The position numbers and the translations under genes were made by a program. The notes below the pieces were generated by a model that searched no databases, was not told the origin of the DNA, and saw nothing but the letters and a program-made list of their open reading frames with translations. A DNA stretch of 64,000 nt, taken from NCBI GenBank assembly GCA_026874595.1, contig CM049318.1, positions 16,294,241 through 16,358,240 on the forward strand, read 5' to 3'. The DNA comes from Sipunculus nudus. Lineage: Eukaryota; Annelida; Sipuncula; Golfingiida; Sipunculidae. Of this stretch, positions 1 to 12,200 are shown in pieces. The number at the start of each line of letters is the position of its first letter. The stretch's first letter is position 1.

Positions 1-2870
1 ATATTTTCATTTCCGGAAAATGGCCACTAGGGGGCGCTGCACTAAAATCACTACAACATATCATTTTTGGCCATATCTCCAAACTGTAAACTTACCTACA
101 TTAAATATATCCCATTCTGTTCCTCTATACCTCCTAAATAAAATGATCTAGTCATCTGTTATCTCATATGTGACGGCGTGTCTGCATGTCTTTCTGTTGT
201 TGTCAGTTTTGCCTGCTTGCTTGTTTTTTTTGTCTGATATATGTCATTCTATAGACCACAACTTTTGGGTCATCCCTCTGAAAGTCACACAACTGATAGA
301 AAACCGACAAAATGTTCTGTGTGTCCATCTGTCTGTCATTTCAACACCCGGCGCTCGACTTATCGTCGTCTTGTTTATTTTCGGTTTGTTAGCAGGATTA
401 TGGTAAAAAGAAAAGTACCGATTTCTACATCCACCGATTTGTGGATATCTTGGGCATGTTCCAGGGATGGCCCCCATAAATTTTGGTGCGGGTCCGGATA
501 AAGGGGCGGAGCTCAGGGGGCCAGGTGGGCGATGCGCCCCCCCCCCCCCCCCGACTTGCATCTAGTACTCCCCATGCTCCCTTAATTTTTACATTTTTTA
601 AAACACAAACATGAAATTCCTGTCACTAAGGTCAGCAGATTTGGGACTTATTTCAATATAAAGCATTGAACGTGCATTAATTAATGTATTGTTTATTGAT
701 AATTCTACATTTTATTAAGTTTGATCCTGCAAATATGATATTATTTTATTATTTATTATTTTTTTATTTATTCATCTTTTACACATAAATATATATATAT
801 ATATATATATATAAATTTGTATTCGAAACATAACAATACGATACAATTTCTTCTTAAGTAACTCAAGTGCCAGTCGTTTTTTTTTCCATGTATCGTCAAA
901 AATATGAAGAAGACCATCACGACAATTCCCGAAACAACTCGTACGTTTCACTGAAACATGTCTACTTTTTTGTCTGTATGAATCTTACTATCACACGGAA
1001 AGATGAACAAATCCTTAATCAAAAGTATGGAAGCTAAAGCAAATTTGAACTTATCATCATTGCTAGTTGTTTTCAAAGGTAAAGTTAAAAACATATGAAT
1101 AAACTCACTACAAGCATCATTGTCAAGGCATACCATTAAAAAAAGTAAAAGTGTTAACATTTTATAAATAACATAATCTAAAACTAGGACCGATGTAAAA
1201 TATGTACCCCTCTCAAAAATGTCTTTGTAAGTGACAACGCCTGCTCGTCCCACGCTTCGGTGATCTGCTTCAGTAAAACAACCTAACTAAACCTACCTCG
1301 GTTGTGATGACTACTAGCAAGTCTGTGACATGACCACACATTCACAGACCCTGATTGCGCGATCCTCTAAGGCACCTATTTCATGAATAAAAAGTAAATT
1401 CGTGGAATTTATTTTCCCATGCGTCCGCCTCATGTTGTCCTTTTCATGCTTGCCCTATCAATATGGTTTATTTATTTTTTTTATTTTCGCCTGAAGATGT
1501 CTCCAGATGTTATAGTGGCCTTGTTTTAGTTTCAATTGTCCCCTGAAGATGTCTCCACATGACATAAATTTTGGTTGAAAACAAAATTTTATTTTTTTTT
1601 ATTTTGAGGCTGGTGAGAATAAATTTTCAGACAGACACTCCAAAATCAATCCGGGCCAGGGTATGCACGAGGGCAATCAGTGACCAAAATTTGAATGAAA
1701 TCTGATAATATTTAGGAAAATTATCTCACGTAAAAACGAAACCGGACGAACGGACAGACAGACAGACGTACAGACAGACAGAGAGAAACCCAAATCAATG
1801 TCCCCCGTACCGAGGAAGCGAGGGACAACAAGAAGTACGACTGTAAGTGTTCGGGCCGAACTTCAATCAATTCCAACCAATAGAATGTAAGCGGACACTT
1901 TGAATGGTTCAATTGCTTTATTCATTATTCATGAAATACGGGTAAGGTAGGGTCAAGGAATCAAGGTCTGAGAATGATTGGTCAGGGCACAGCTAGACTC
2001 GGTAGAATGAGGGTGGATAATTGTAACTCTGATTTTAATTTGTGCGCCGTTCTATTAATTAATTCGTTCATCAAACCAGACAAAGGCGTTTCTTCCAGGT
2101 GTTAACCAAATGACGTGGAAATTCAAATATTTAACTAAATAATATTTTCTATGAATCAGTGTTTACTGGGGTTGGCTGCATATTGGCAGGGTTAGCTTTT
2201 CGTGACTTTCACCTTTTCAGTCTTTCGGGAGCGACCCATTTTCGCGATTTTACCAAATAATAATCAGCAAAAAGACCCACGAAAGACCATGGGAAACCTA
2301 AGGAATGGAAAAGTTTTGCTTTACAGATAATACAAAGTCCTGATATTCAAAATAAAATCAGTCTTTGGTTTGGGAAAACATAAATGTATGTCATTATTTA
2401 TAAAATCTTTTTTTATTGATATCGTTCGTGATATGCCGAAGAGGCACTAGTATTAAGAACTCTTCTCCTGTGTAGATGGGGTAAATTATTCACGAAGGTA
2501 TTATCTACGAGGTAATTTCCTTTTTGCGAACATAGCGAATTTTAACACATCGCTTTATCTAAGCCTCAAATATCTCATCCCTTAGCATAACCGATATATA
2601 TTTATACAGTTTTACATAGTAATATATTTTTAGTTTAATATGTGAAAATCACGAGACGTCTCCTGAGATATATCTCACGAAAATGATTTACTGTAGACTA
2701 CACGTACCTCAGAAATATATTACGATTACTTGATAAATGTGTACGACGCTTAAAGTCTCAGTGATATAACGGTTGTGTCTCTCTGTCGAAGAATTAGTTC
2801 ACATACCAGACAGATCAGATACGTATAACGCTTTGTCCGACGAATAATGCATCTATTTCCTGTTTAGAAC
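1..2870. other. Intergenic stretch with repeats, no gene recognised
   Basis: No convincing coding exon is seen. The first 50 bases hold a fragment with the CCACTAGGGGGCGC motif, which recurs in the foldback element at 6.3-9.3 kb. A poly-C run lies near 539-552 and a TA microsatellite near 787-812. Bases 1620-1790 are a reverse-orientation copy of the repeat that is tandemly arrayed at 58.37-58.80 kb: a GTCTGTC-rich end followed by a block recognisable as TTTCATTCAAATTT in the other orientation. The 101-codon minus-strand frame at 948-1253 has no recognisable domain and I do not call it a gene. Confidence 0.5.
1305..2018. repeat. Inverted-repeat element (MITE-like), approximate limits
   Basis: The segment 1310-1400 read in reverse matches 1923-2015: both hold TTCATGAAATA followed by a diverged GGGTCTGTGA/AGGTCTGAGA block and a (CA)AGACT(T/C)G-TAG block. 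A related pair lies at about 11,535-11,905 inside an intron of peptidase copy 3. The layout fits a non-autonomous DNA element with long subterminal inverted repeats. No clean target-site duplication was identified, so the limits are approximate. Confidence 0.35.
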
Positions 2871-2872
2871 AC

Positions 2873-2881
2873 ATTATAAAT
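2873..2881 (+). promoter_or_regulatory. TATA-like box upstream of candidate secreted-protein exon
   Basis: A TTATAAATA block stands about 55 bases before the candidate start codon at 2934, which is a usual spacing for a TATA box plus a short 5' UTR. This is seen by eye only, and AT-rich DNA makes chance matches likely. Confidence 0.3.
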
Positions 2882-2933
2882 ACCCAAAGTGAATAATCTG
2901 TGTGTTTAAACAATTTCAGTGCATGCTAATAAG

Positions 2934-2997
2934 ATGGACTTCGGTATTTTAGTTATGTTGATTAATTCAGTGAAACTCTTGATATCAGGGGTAAAAG
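2934..2997 (+). CDS. Exon 1 of candidate small secreted protein (signal peptide)
   Basis: 21 codons plus one base, with a hydrophobic leader. The donor GTATGT is strong. The start codon was chosen because it is the only ATG in this frame that keeps the leader hydrophobic and it lies downstream of a TATA-like box. Confidence 0.4.
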
Positions 2998-4016
2998 GTA
3001 TGTTTCTTTGCATGCTTTCATAAATTAACCCGGGTGGGTTATTTATTTATTATTTTAAATTTCTTTCCTCGATAAACATTTATATGAGCAGGGGACTATA
3101 TATGATGAAAAATAACTTTTTTGATAGCAGATATAACAACATCATAAAAAGGAAATATTACCGATTTTGAATTTTTCGGTCGATTGAAGCTAACAATCGA
3201 TATGTTTATATTGAAAGTCAAATTTGTTTAAATGCGGGGGTTAAAATCTATGCGCGCGGTTCCTGAGAAACCGATTTTTTTTGTTTGGCCTAACATATAA
3301 ATTTGACCGTATAGGTTATTCATCCAAGTTGCCAATGTTTAGGATGACTATCTTCATAATTACCTAAAAGCAAAATAATTAACCATTGTTTATTGTTACT
3401 TTAAATTACTCCATTCCTCTCAGTTCAATTTGTGTTAATAGTTTTGCCCGCACAGTTGGGCGTCATCTGGTGCCAGACTTTAACTCTCTGTTGTTGTTGT
3501 ATAGGCGTTTAATTTGAATATAATTTGCAACGACAGAAACAACTGTAACTGTTGATCTACAACCAGACTGGTTCAATGCTACAGTGTTTTATCGCTTGAA
3601 TACTGTCAAGCGCTTCAAACCAGGTCGTTAAGTGTATACCTTACGGATACATGGACGGTTTTGTCCAAATACCTTCGGACACGTATTTCGTGTGTAGCAT
3701 GCAGACCCCCCAAAAAATCTGCAGGTTTTTAATGTTTGAAATCCATTTAGATCAAACTTGTTGCTGAATTATCTTTGTGTCAGAATGTACCATTATGTTC
3801 TTCTTTTTTTGAATAAAATGAGATACTTCTTCTTCCCCCGACGGCCTATTAGAATTTTCCATATGGATCAGCCAGGAAAGTACCATTGCTCTAAACATCG
3901 AGATGTGTGATGGGATGAAATTGAGGGTCGGTCCTCGAATATGTCCTGCGTATGCAGGAGAGAGGTTCATTTGCATAGATTGCACCACATATAATGTGCA
4001 ATTTGTTATTTCCTGA
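2934..4016 (+). CDS. Candidate two-exon small secreted protein, 75 aa
   Basis: Not a recognised gene. Exon 1 (2934-2997) starts with ATG and codes a hydrophobic leader, MDFGILVMLINSVKLLISG, ending at an AAAG|GTATGT donor in phase 1. Exon 2 (3853-4016) follows a pyrimidine-rich tract ending CTATTAG; in phase 1 it is open for 54 codons to a double stop (TGATGA at 4014). The joined product is 75 residues, with about 54 residues after the leader and four cysteines in the second half (C-x11-C-x9-C-x2-C). The segment STIALNIEMCDGMKLRV faintly recalls the start of SUEL-type galactose-binding lectin domains, but the rest of such a domain is absent, so it could be a lectin fragment with more exons. 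A further well-formed splice pair frames 4234-4286 (CACAG| ... |GTAAGT), also phase-1 compatible, and could be an alternative exon. The evidence is splice-site and reading-frame consistency only. Confidence 0.4.
3853..4016 (+). CDS. Exon 2 (terminal) of candidate small secreted protein
   Basis: The acceptor CTATTAG has a CTTCTTCTTCCCCC tract just upstream. The phase-1 frame is open to TGA at 4014-4016 and contains four cysteines. The opposite strand is also open here (3752-4042), so the coding strand is inferred from splice signals. Confidence 0.4.
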
Positions 4017-4286
4017 TGACCTCCGAGAGGCTTCTGACGCACTAAATTTGCTTTAATTTTCAGATATAGGAATATATATTTGTGAAATTGTCTGATATGG
4101 CAAAAGGGGTCTTTATCGTTCAGTTTTACACAAAATGCTGTCTATTTGTTCGTTAATTTTTAGATTATATTAAAATATAACGGCTTCCGACTTCTGACGA
4201 AGGCTTTCAATTTTTATCTACTACTACACACAGTGACCCTGGTATATCAACGTATCCATTCAATGGAAATGCCCGCCAGGGAATTT

Positions 4287-5044
4287 GTAAGTAGTAATTT
4301 TTTTTTCTCGAATTCGGCCTCTTGCCATTGAAAAAGGTGATCACATATCGTAAGCATGTAGGGGAGTCACCTATGGTGGAGATTTGAATGAATATAAGGA
4401 AAACCCAAGATATGATTGGCTGGTGCAAAATGTGACGTCAAATAAAAAATATTTAGAAATTACTTAAATCTAACGATACATGTTTTATTCTTTCCTGAAA
4501 AATTGGGACTGACAGTGTCAGAAATACTAAGATTTTGATAAGAGCTAGAATTTTTTGTCGCAGGGATTTTCCCAAGTATGTGACGTCACTGCCGAGTTGA
4601 CATTACTCATAGATGTGCAACCTCATGTTTTTTTCTTTTTTTTTGGGGGGGGGGATGAATGAATAGGCAATTGTGTTATATAATAAGATTTAATAAGATT
4701 TAAAATATGTTTGCATGTCTTTTGCATAAACTAGTCTGTACCCTGCTTAAAATCCGTGCCGCAACCGTCAAGATTTTCTCTGTGGGCATGTTTCGGAATT
4801 ACCCCCGGTAAACTAACAGGCACAATATCACAAGTTGATACGCGAAAAAAAATGTTTTGCACGCATACAAAAACTCAGTAGGCAGAACTGGCCTTCTGGA
4901 ACCTAAATCTTATCTACATAGAAAGTTGCAAGGTCACAAGGTGAAACGCTTTGCCAAAAAGAGTCATAGACTAGACTCAAGAAGCATCGTGAATTTAATT
5001 TGCCTTAGCACCATCATTGTGTATTTACATCCTTATGTTTATTA

Positions 5045-5107
<63 letters not shown>

Positions 5108-5933
5108 CAAAGCAAGTTACCCACCGTGACAGTATACACTAAAATTCTTTATAAAAAGGTCAAGTATGTATATCCCAATTTTAAATCATTGCCATGCAAA
5201 ATATGTAGTCGATTTCAATTTCTTTAGATCAAAATGATCCTTTATTGTATTAAAACTTATTTCTAAAACAGATATATCCCATTAACATGAAGGTACTAAG
5301 AAAAACAGTATTAATGGTATCAATATACACAGAGCTAGTTCACCTTTATATGCTAGAGAAAGAAATACCTTCAAACCTTAAAAAAAATATAAGCACAGGA
5401 CATAACACATACATTTAAGACCATTGAGGGGGGATGCAACAGGGGCGTTCCGCCTATTGCAGCATATAGGGGATGGCACTTCGGTGAATTGATATTATAA
5501 TTTTACATGAGGAATTCCTCAAAAAATACAATTCCCTCAAATTTATACGTACAAATCTGACCTTTTTCAAAGATTGATTGTTTGGTGCTTTTTTCCCTAG
5601 GTTCCCCTATTTCAATAATTCAGTAATTATAAACTTTGCAATACAACCAATTAATTGATTTGCAAACGGTCTCCATAGGCAAGCTACGCAAGAAAAAATC
5701 CATATTTGTAAAGATTCTTCATTAGACCAGCAGTCATTCAGTGCCAGAACGCCATCGCGAATTTGAGCAGTCATACATTTCTATGTCGTCTACGTTTACC
5801 GAAATCCCTAGGAAATGTGACTTGATGTGTTTCCATATGTTTTCCAGTTTGATAATGTTTTGTTAGAGGGGCGGCGATTTCTAAGACCCCTCCGGGCGAC
5901 AAAAAGGCTTGGTACGCCTGTGGGAAGAACCTC
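4287..5933. other. Stretch without recognised gene; CT microsatellite
   Basis: Holds a (CT)n microsatellite at about 5050-5104, a G-run near 4645, and AT-rich DNA. Reading leftwards it includes the presumed 3' UTR of peptidase copy 3, which ends at 5934. No clear AATAAA was found there; a degenerate CTAACAAAACATT at about 5855-5867 sits in the place of the CTAATAAAACATC signal of copies 1 and 2. Confidence 0.4.
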
Positions 5934-6133
5934 TCAGGTCATTGGGACATGCTTGCAGGCTGCCTGTAGTTTGGTGTGCAGTGTCTGGTATTCCTCGGGA
6001 AAAAAGCGGTCGTAGTAGTCGTCAATATGGGCGGAATCCTCTCCCTGCCACGAACCTCCCCAGCGGAGTCCAGATGATGTCACATTTCTTAGGAAGCATT
6101 TGTAGGGGTTGTTTCCAGGATTTATGTAATTAG
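5934..6133 (-). CDS. Copy 3 exon 6: M15 domain, part 3 (C-terminus)
   Basis: 200 nt ending in TGA at 5934-5936. The acceptor TTCTTCCAG is strong. It carries SSGLRWGGSW and GEDSAHIDDYY: the RWGG motif and the D-x-x-H pair that completes the zinc site. The ending LQAACKHVPMT is conserved with the other copies. Confidence 0.88.
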
Positions 6134-9100
6134 CTGGAAGAAAAAGGAATAAACTCATGTATATAAGAAGGTGTAAGTAGGGATAAGTAGAATATGTAAA
6201 ATTGATGGGTAGGGGATGATAGTGAAAACTGCGTCGCTGTGTTACATGACATATTTAGTTAGGTGCCCCGGCAATCATGCAGTCATTTCAAATGGTTGCA
6301 AAAGTTTACTTTTTTGTATAAAATTAAAGCTTAGGTTCCAGCAGACAACTTTAGTCCAAGTGGACAAGGATCAGTCCAATAGGGGGCGCATGTGGTCTTA
6401 ATGATCTTGAACCCTCTCTGACGTCTTAAATGACAAGGTTAAACAGTTCATTTCGTTTAAATTGATGGCCCAGTTTGAATATATTTGGTCATACTTGCTT
6501 ACAAAAAATAGTCCGGTTGGACAATTGTCAGCCCACGGCCACTAGGGGGCGCTGGGGTCTTTAATAGTCGGGAAAATAAAAAAGAGCCTCATTGTTTAAA
6601 TGGTAGTATAAAAGCATCAAACGTATATATTTTATCTTAAAGCCGCCTATTCAATTAATGAAAAACATTTTCCACAAGAATGCGACCGTGTTTGTTTTCA
6701 AGATGTTTTATACAATGTTTCTGATTTTTGTTGTTATAAAGAAACTGATTAATATCTCAATGATGATGTTAAAAAGATGTTCTGTGTTACATGCTTTCAG
6801 GTGAGCTTAAATTCCTTTTTATACTGTTGCACGCATTAATTATGATTTGTATTTTTGAGGGAAATAAATGAAGAAAATCTACGTAAACAGGATCATTTTT
6901 CATCTGTAGTTATAAACATTACACAAAATGTCTATTACGAAATATAAAATGAGAACACATTTAGATATATCGCCTCTGAGACTATGTTTAATAGTAAATT
7001 ACAGAGTCTAACTAATATCAGACTCTTGCAAAGATTGCACCTACATTGTACACGATATACGTAATACTAGTCATAGGCCATGTTTGTAAAGAAGATGTGA
7101 GGCGACCCAATTCATGAAGCACAGACAGCAAAGCGCTCAAAATCCTGAAAATAAGGATACCCCGGTCAAAGAGTCATCTTCAGGCAAAATCTTCCCACGA
7201 CAGAGAGAAAAAAGGCCTCTTCTCAAATTATGATAATTTATTTAGCTCACAAACACAAAGCTTTATATGATTTTATGGGTATACAATTATGTATATATTA
7301 AAGTATTATCAGCTCAATTAAAAATAAAAGTTCTTAATTTGAAATTAAAGCCACCACAAACTTATTACCAACATTTATTTTGGTACTTTGTTATAAAAAG
7401 TGAGAACGGAGGTATTTTGCCCCTCCCAAAAATTGCCCCCTTTGAAACAAGACCCATGGCAACTTTGTTATAGAAGAAGTTGTTATACAAAATTATCTGC
7501 CTGGACAGAGAATAATTTCCTAGACGTGTTTTAGCTTGAAATGGGAATGCACTAGCTTTGTCAATGTATTGCTATTTGGATACTGTGAATTGTGATGTTT
7601 GTATCCATATATATATAACCATAAATTACCTATTAAAGGTAGGAAGAATAAATTACCTGGTAAAATCAATTAATAAGTTAATCGGGGAGCAAGAGGGAAA
7701 CTTCATCGGGAAATCATAAAATCAATACATTTTAAATCAATTTTTCAACAACACAAGTTCTTTTAAAGGGAATTCGGGTATTATCCTTTACATGTACTTC
7801 TAAATGTAAAATAAAGTTATCTTATTACTTTAATATAAATGAATATCATTGGGCTTCAAGGGTTTCCGGGGCATCATTGTCACTGATAGAGTGCCTCATG
7901 GATCAAAAAGGAAACTCCGAATGCAGAGGCTGTTTTTGGCCATTAAGTGCATATAAAGCTATGAAGCAATGTGATGTGAAGCACAGTGAATATGATGGGG
8001 AGTTAATAGTGTGTGGAAAGTAAAGGATGTGAAAACCTGAAACGATTACAGTCACAGAAATCTATGCCGTTTTGTCATTACTGACTTTTTTGTGTAAACG
8101 AATTTTTCTTTTATTCCTTTTTACCCATTTTTTTCTTTGTATTAAATGTTCAAATGGTTCCCTAACCTTGGTCTATCTTGATGATACCGAAATACCATGG
8201 CTAAACGTCAAACCTTAAATGTAGTTAGCTTGAACAAACCAATTTGACAATCCCTCTCCATCATTTTGGATTATTCCATTCTATTGTCATTTCTTCTAAA
8301 AAAATTGCCTTAAAAGGATACCATAAAAATTATGCATAATATGTTAGTTACGTACAACCTTTTGGCCTTTACTGATTTTCATTTATATAAAAAAGTGGCT
8401 GCAACGATTGATTTATTCGTTCAGTTTGAAAAAAATATAGTGTCATTTGCGCTCACATGAAGATCTTTACAAACACGCTGTGTGAATATAACTGTAAACC
8501 CTCTAAAATTAATAACAGTTTAAATAACGACTTAATGATTGACATCAACATAGAAAAAAGTAATCAGTATCAAGCGACTTCCCTAAATTATCTAGACATT
8601 TACATTTTCACAATCTTATTAATCTCATTTTAATGGTTCATGCTTTTATTATAAACGCAACCCATTGTCGACAAAATATGCCTGAATTTCCAGTAACAAA
8701 TCTTAATTTGAAAGCACCTAACAACATATACACGTATATTCAAACTGGGTCAAAGTCATGGATATTTCTTTGAAACATATTAAACTTACATGTTAAAGTG
8801 GACTTATTTTTATTTATTACCTGAACAAATTGAACAACTCATTACTATTTCTCTCAATATTAAAAAAATATATATTAAAAGTCATTGAATTATTAATAAT
8901 TCACGTGAACATCTTGAAAATATGGCCACTATGTGTGAATTTTTGATTGATAAATTTTTATTTATTAGGAATGTTTTGAAAAATTACATACGTTTTAAGT
9001 TTGTCCAACCGAGTAGGCCCTTTTTCTCATTTTTATAACTCTACTATAAGCACAAGCGCCACCTAGTGGCTGGAGATTAACCACTATCCAACCGGTCTAT

Positions 9101-9247
9101 TATACGAAAGCAAGTATGACCAAATATAATCAAACCCGGTCATCCATTTACGATTTGAAACTTTCAGTCTTTTCATTTTAGTCATCAGAAAAGGTTCAAG
9201 TTTATCAACACCCAAAGCGACCCCTAGTGGACTGATCGTTGTCCAAT

Positions 9248-9292
<45 letters not shown>

Positions 9293-12200
9293 AGAGATCG
9301 ATCTGTTTATCAATAGATCAATTCGAATCAAGAATGATTATTATTCATTATGCCAGTCCATGGGATTTGCGTTTTACTAAAGATTTGGAGAGTTGCGGGC
9401 TACTCGACTTCAACGGTGCGTAACTTCATTTCCTTTACGCGGAGACCCTGACTTGCCAAAGAGACGTAGATTTGGGGTTTACACCCTAAGCCAGCAACCT
9501 TGAAAAGTGACTAACCCCCCCCCCCCCCCCCCCCCATTCTACCCTTCGATCACTAGGGCCACTCCCTTATCATATGGGTGAATGTGTAAGTGTGAATCGG
9601 TATAAGGATGTAGTGTAACCACGACTTTATACACTCACATCTCATGCAGGCGGTATTGCAGTAATAGGGCCCGTGCATCAGATTAACGTCGATGGCGTGG
9701 CCAATCAGATGAGTTCTGGACGCTGGACTTACGATCGCTCCCCCGATTACGGATCCAAGTTTACGCCAGCTATGGGTCACATACACCTAAAGTAATGACA
9801 TACAGTCCGATATATAGGATGTTTCGTTATTTTTTTAAGAGGGAGAACTACAGAAATGAAATTTGAAAAAAGTGAGCAAAAATTAAAAGTGTATATTCAC
9901 TTATAAATCAGAATCGTTTCTTTATTATTATTCTTTTTTTATTATTCAAAAATATTTATGCAGGGTAACCAGTTCAGTTATCAATACTGTTCTTACACAG
10001 GGCCCTGACAGTATATAATAAGATAAAATATACATAAAATGATAACACATACAATATACTTATAATATGGTAAACGCACAAAATATACAAGTACATAAAT
10101 ATGATATATTACATATCACACATTAATTATGGCATATATATCATAATGCACAAACCCGTTCCTAAATAAATTTCTGAAGTAAGTGAATTATACAATCACG
10201 TCAAAAATGTTTGTAATGATTGTATAGACCTGATGTCTTTAGGTAATGAGTTCCAAACAGAAGGACCTCGGAAAAACTATTTTTTAAAACTAATTTCTTG
10301 GTTTTGGTACTGATAGGAGGCCTATTGCTGCAGATCTAGTAACATTGTTGTGGGTATTATTGACAAACGTTAAATTTTTGGGTTGCAGGTGCGCATTTGA
10401 TGTACATATTTATGCATCAGAATGGATATAAAATATATACTTCTTTTAGCAATTGTAAGCCATTGTAGCTCTCTCAGTATGGTTGCGCTTGGTATATCGA
10501 AATCGTAACAGCTGGTAACTATACGTGCAGCACGATTTTGTATTTTTTGCACCTTTAAGTGGCATACTAACGTTTTCGTGAGGTATATCATTTATATTTT
10601 TCTATCTAAACAAGCTTTACTAAGGTTGGTGTGAGTTACATCAAGACATAGATCGAGTATCCATTATGAATGTTACGTATTAAGTATCAACACAATTTAA
10701 ATATAATTTTCCCCGTAACTGGGCCATGGTTTGAGGTAACAATGGAACCTTGCTGCATTTTTCCACGGTTATAAATGAAAATACAAAACTAAGCAGATGT
10801 TCATGTTGGAGTGATCCCTGGGCCAAAACTCGACAGACTTTCTAGGTGAGAAAAAGACCTTATGTTCTGTGTGCAAGTTTAATCACTTTTGTTTCATGAT
10901 TATGATTACTAGCAGAGATGTGGGTCTCGTTGTTTGAGACAGAATATGTTTTCTTTTTTCTAGAATAGTATTGGAATTATACGCCAGACATCATCCATTA
11001 CAGCCTGAAAGAGCTTAGGTGTTTACCACTGATGGATAATTGAGTTTTGTTGTCAAAGAAGCAAAACCCGCAACTCCTCAGAAATTGGTGTTCCGGTCTC
11101 ATGTAAACATATGTCGTCGCACTGGTGACACAGTCCTACTGCGACTGTCAATTATTACATTTTTTTACCTATTATACGAAAACAATATGTGAATTATGTC
11201 AATATCAGTTATTTTGTATGCTAAATTACAAAATATGGTAAAATTCCTGCTCGGCGTTACTGGAATCGTAAATTTTCACCGAACTGACCTTGACCACGCA
11301 AAGTCTCGCGAGACGGCCGAGAGTGTCCATACTGGTTCTGAAGTCGTCTTCAATATAGACCCGGTCACCCACGAAGTACGGGCTACTATATCTCCGCACG
11401 GTGCACTCATTTTCTACAGATAAAAGAAATTTCATTAGAAAAATTGACTCATCGATGTTTCAACAAATTGTTGTTGGAAAATAATATTTTAGCAGATCAA
11501 TACTGGGACCTACAAAGGGACCTGCAGCGACCTGACCTTGCGTCTGTATTTCATGAATAAATAACAAGGCATTTGAACCAATCAAATGACATGTGTAATT
11601 TGTTCCACGGTAACAGCTAGTACGATGTTTCGATTAAATATAAAGCATCGCCAGGAAAGCATCCAGAATCTAACCATGCAATCATGTAAGTCTGTAACGT
11701 TTCTAAGACATATGTTCTTATTGAGACTGCGTGTTAACTGTTGTTTGTTTGCTTTTTTGTTAACTGAATTCGATTGGCAGTTGTGATTTCAATCCGAACG
11801 ATTGCAGGCTTGTTCATTATTTCATGAAATAGACAGCAGAGCGGGTCACTGAATCAAGGTCTGTGAAAACGTAGCCACAGACTTGGTAGTATGAAGGTTG
11901 GGTGGCCTTAGACCGCGTCGCATTATCCCAATACAAGACACAGTCTTGATTTAGTGTACATCAACAGTACTGTCCTGTTTACAAATCCTTCTGAGATATA
12001 TACGGATGTCACTATTGATTAGATTATCTATTCCAAGTAAACATGAACGAGGCGTTGTCTGAGAGCTTGGGGTATATCCGCCCTGCTGGAAACATCGATC
12101 CTCCCCGCATCAGTCAGCATCCGCTCGGGTTGTCCCAAGTTAAAACGTAAATATGAACATTGTTCGTTGTGTGTTCATGGTTTTTTCTCCTGGTTAGTTA

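Noticed and set aside
948-1253. 101-codon minus-strand frame
   Set aside because: No recognisable domain, no splice or promoter context, and composition follows the local AT-rich DNA.
5041-5129. Frame ending in a Ser-Leu repeat (4857-5129)
   Set aside because: Driven by the CT microsatellite; nothing upstream looks coding.
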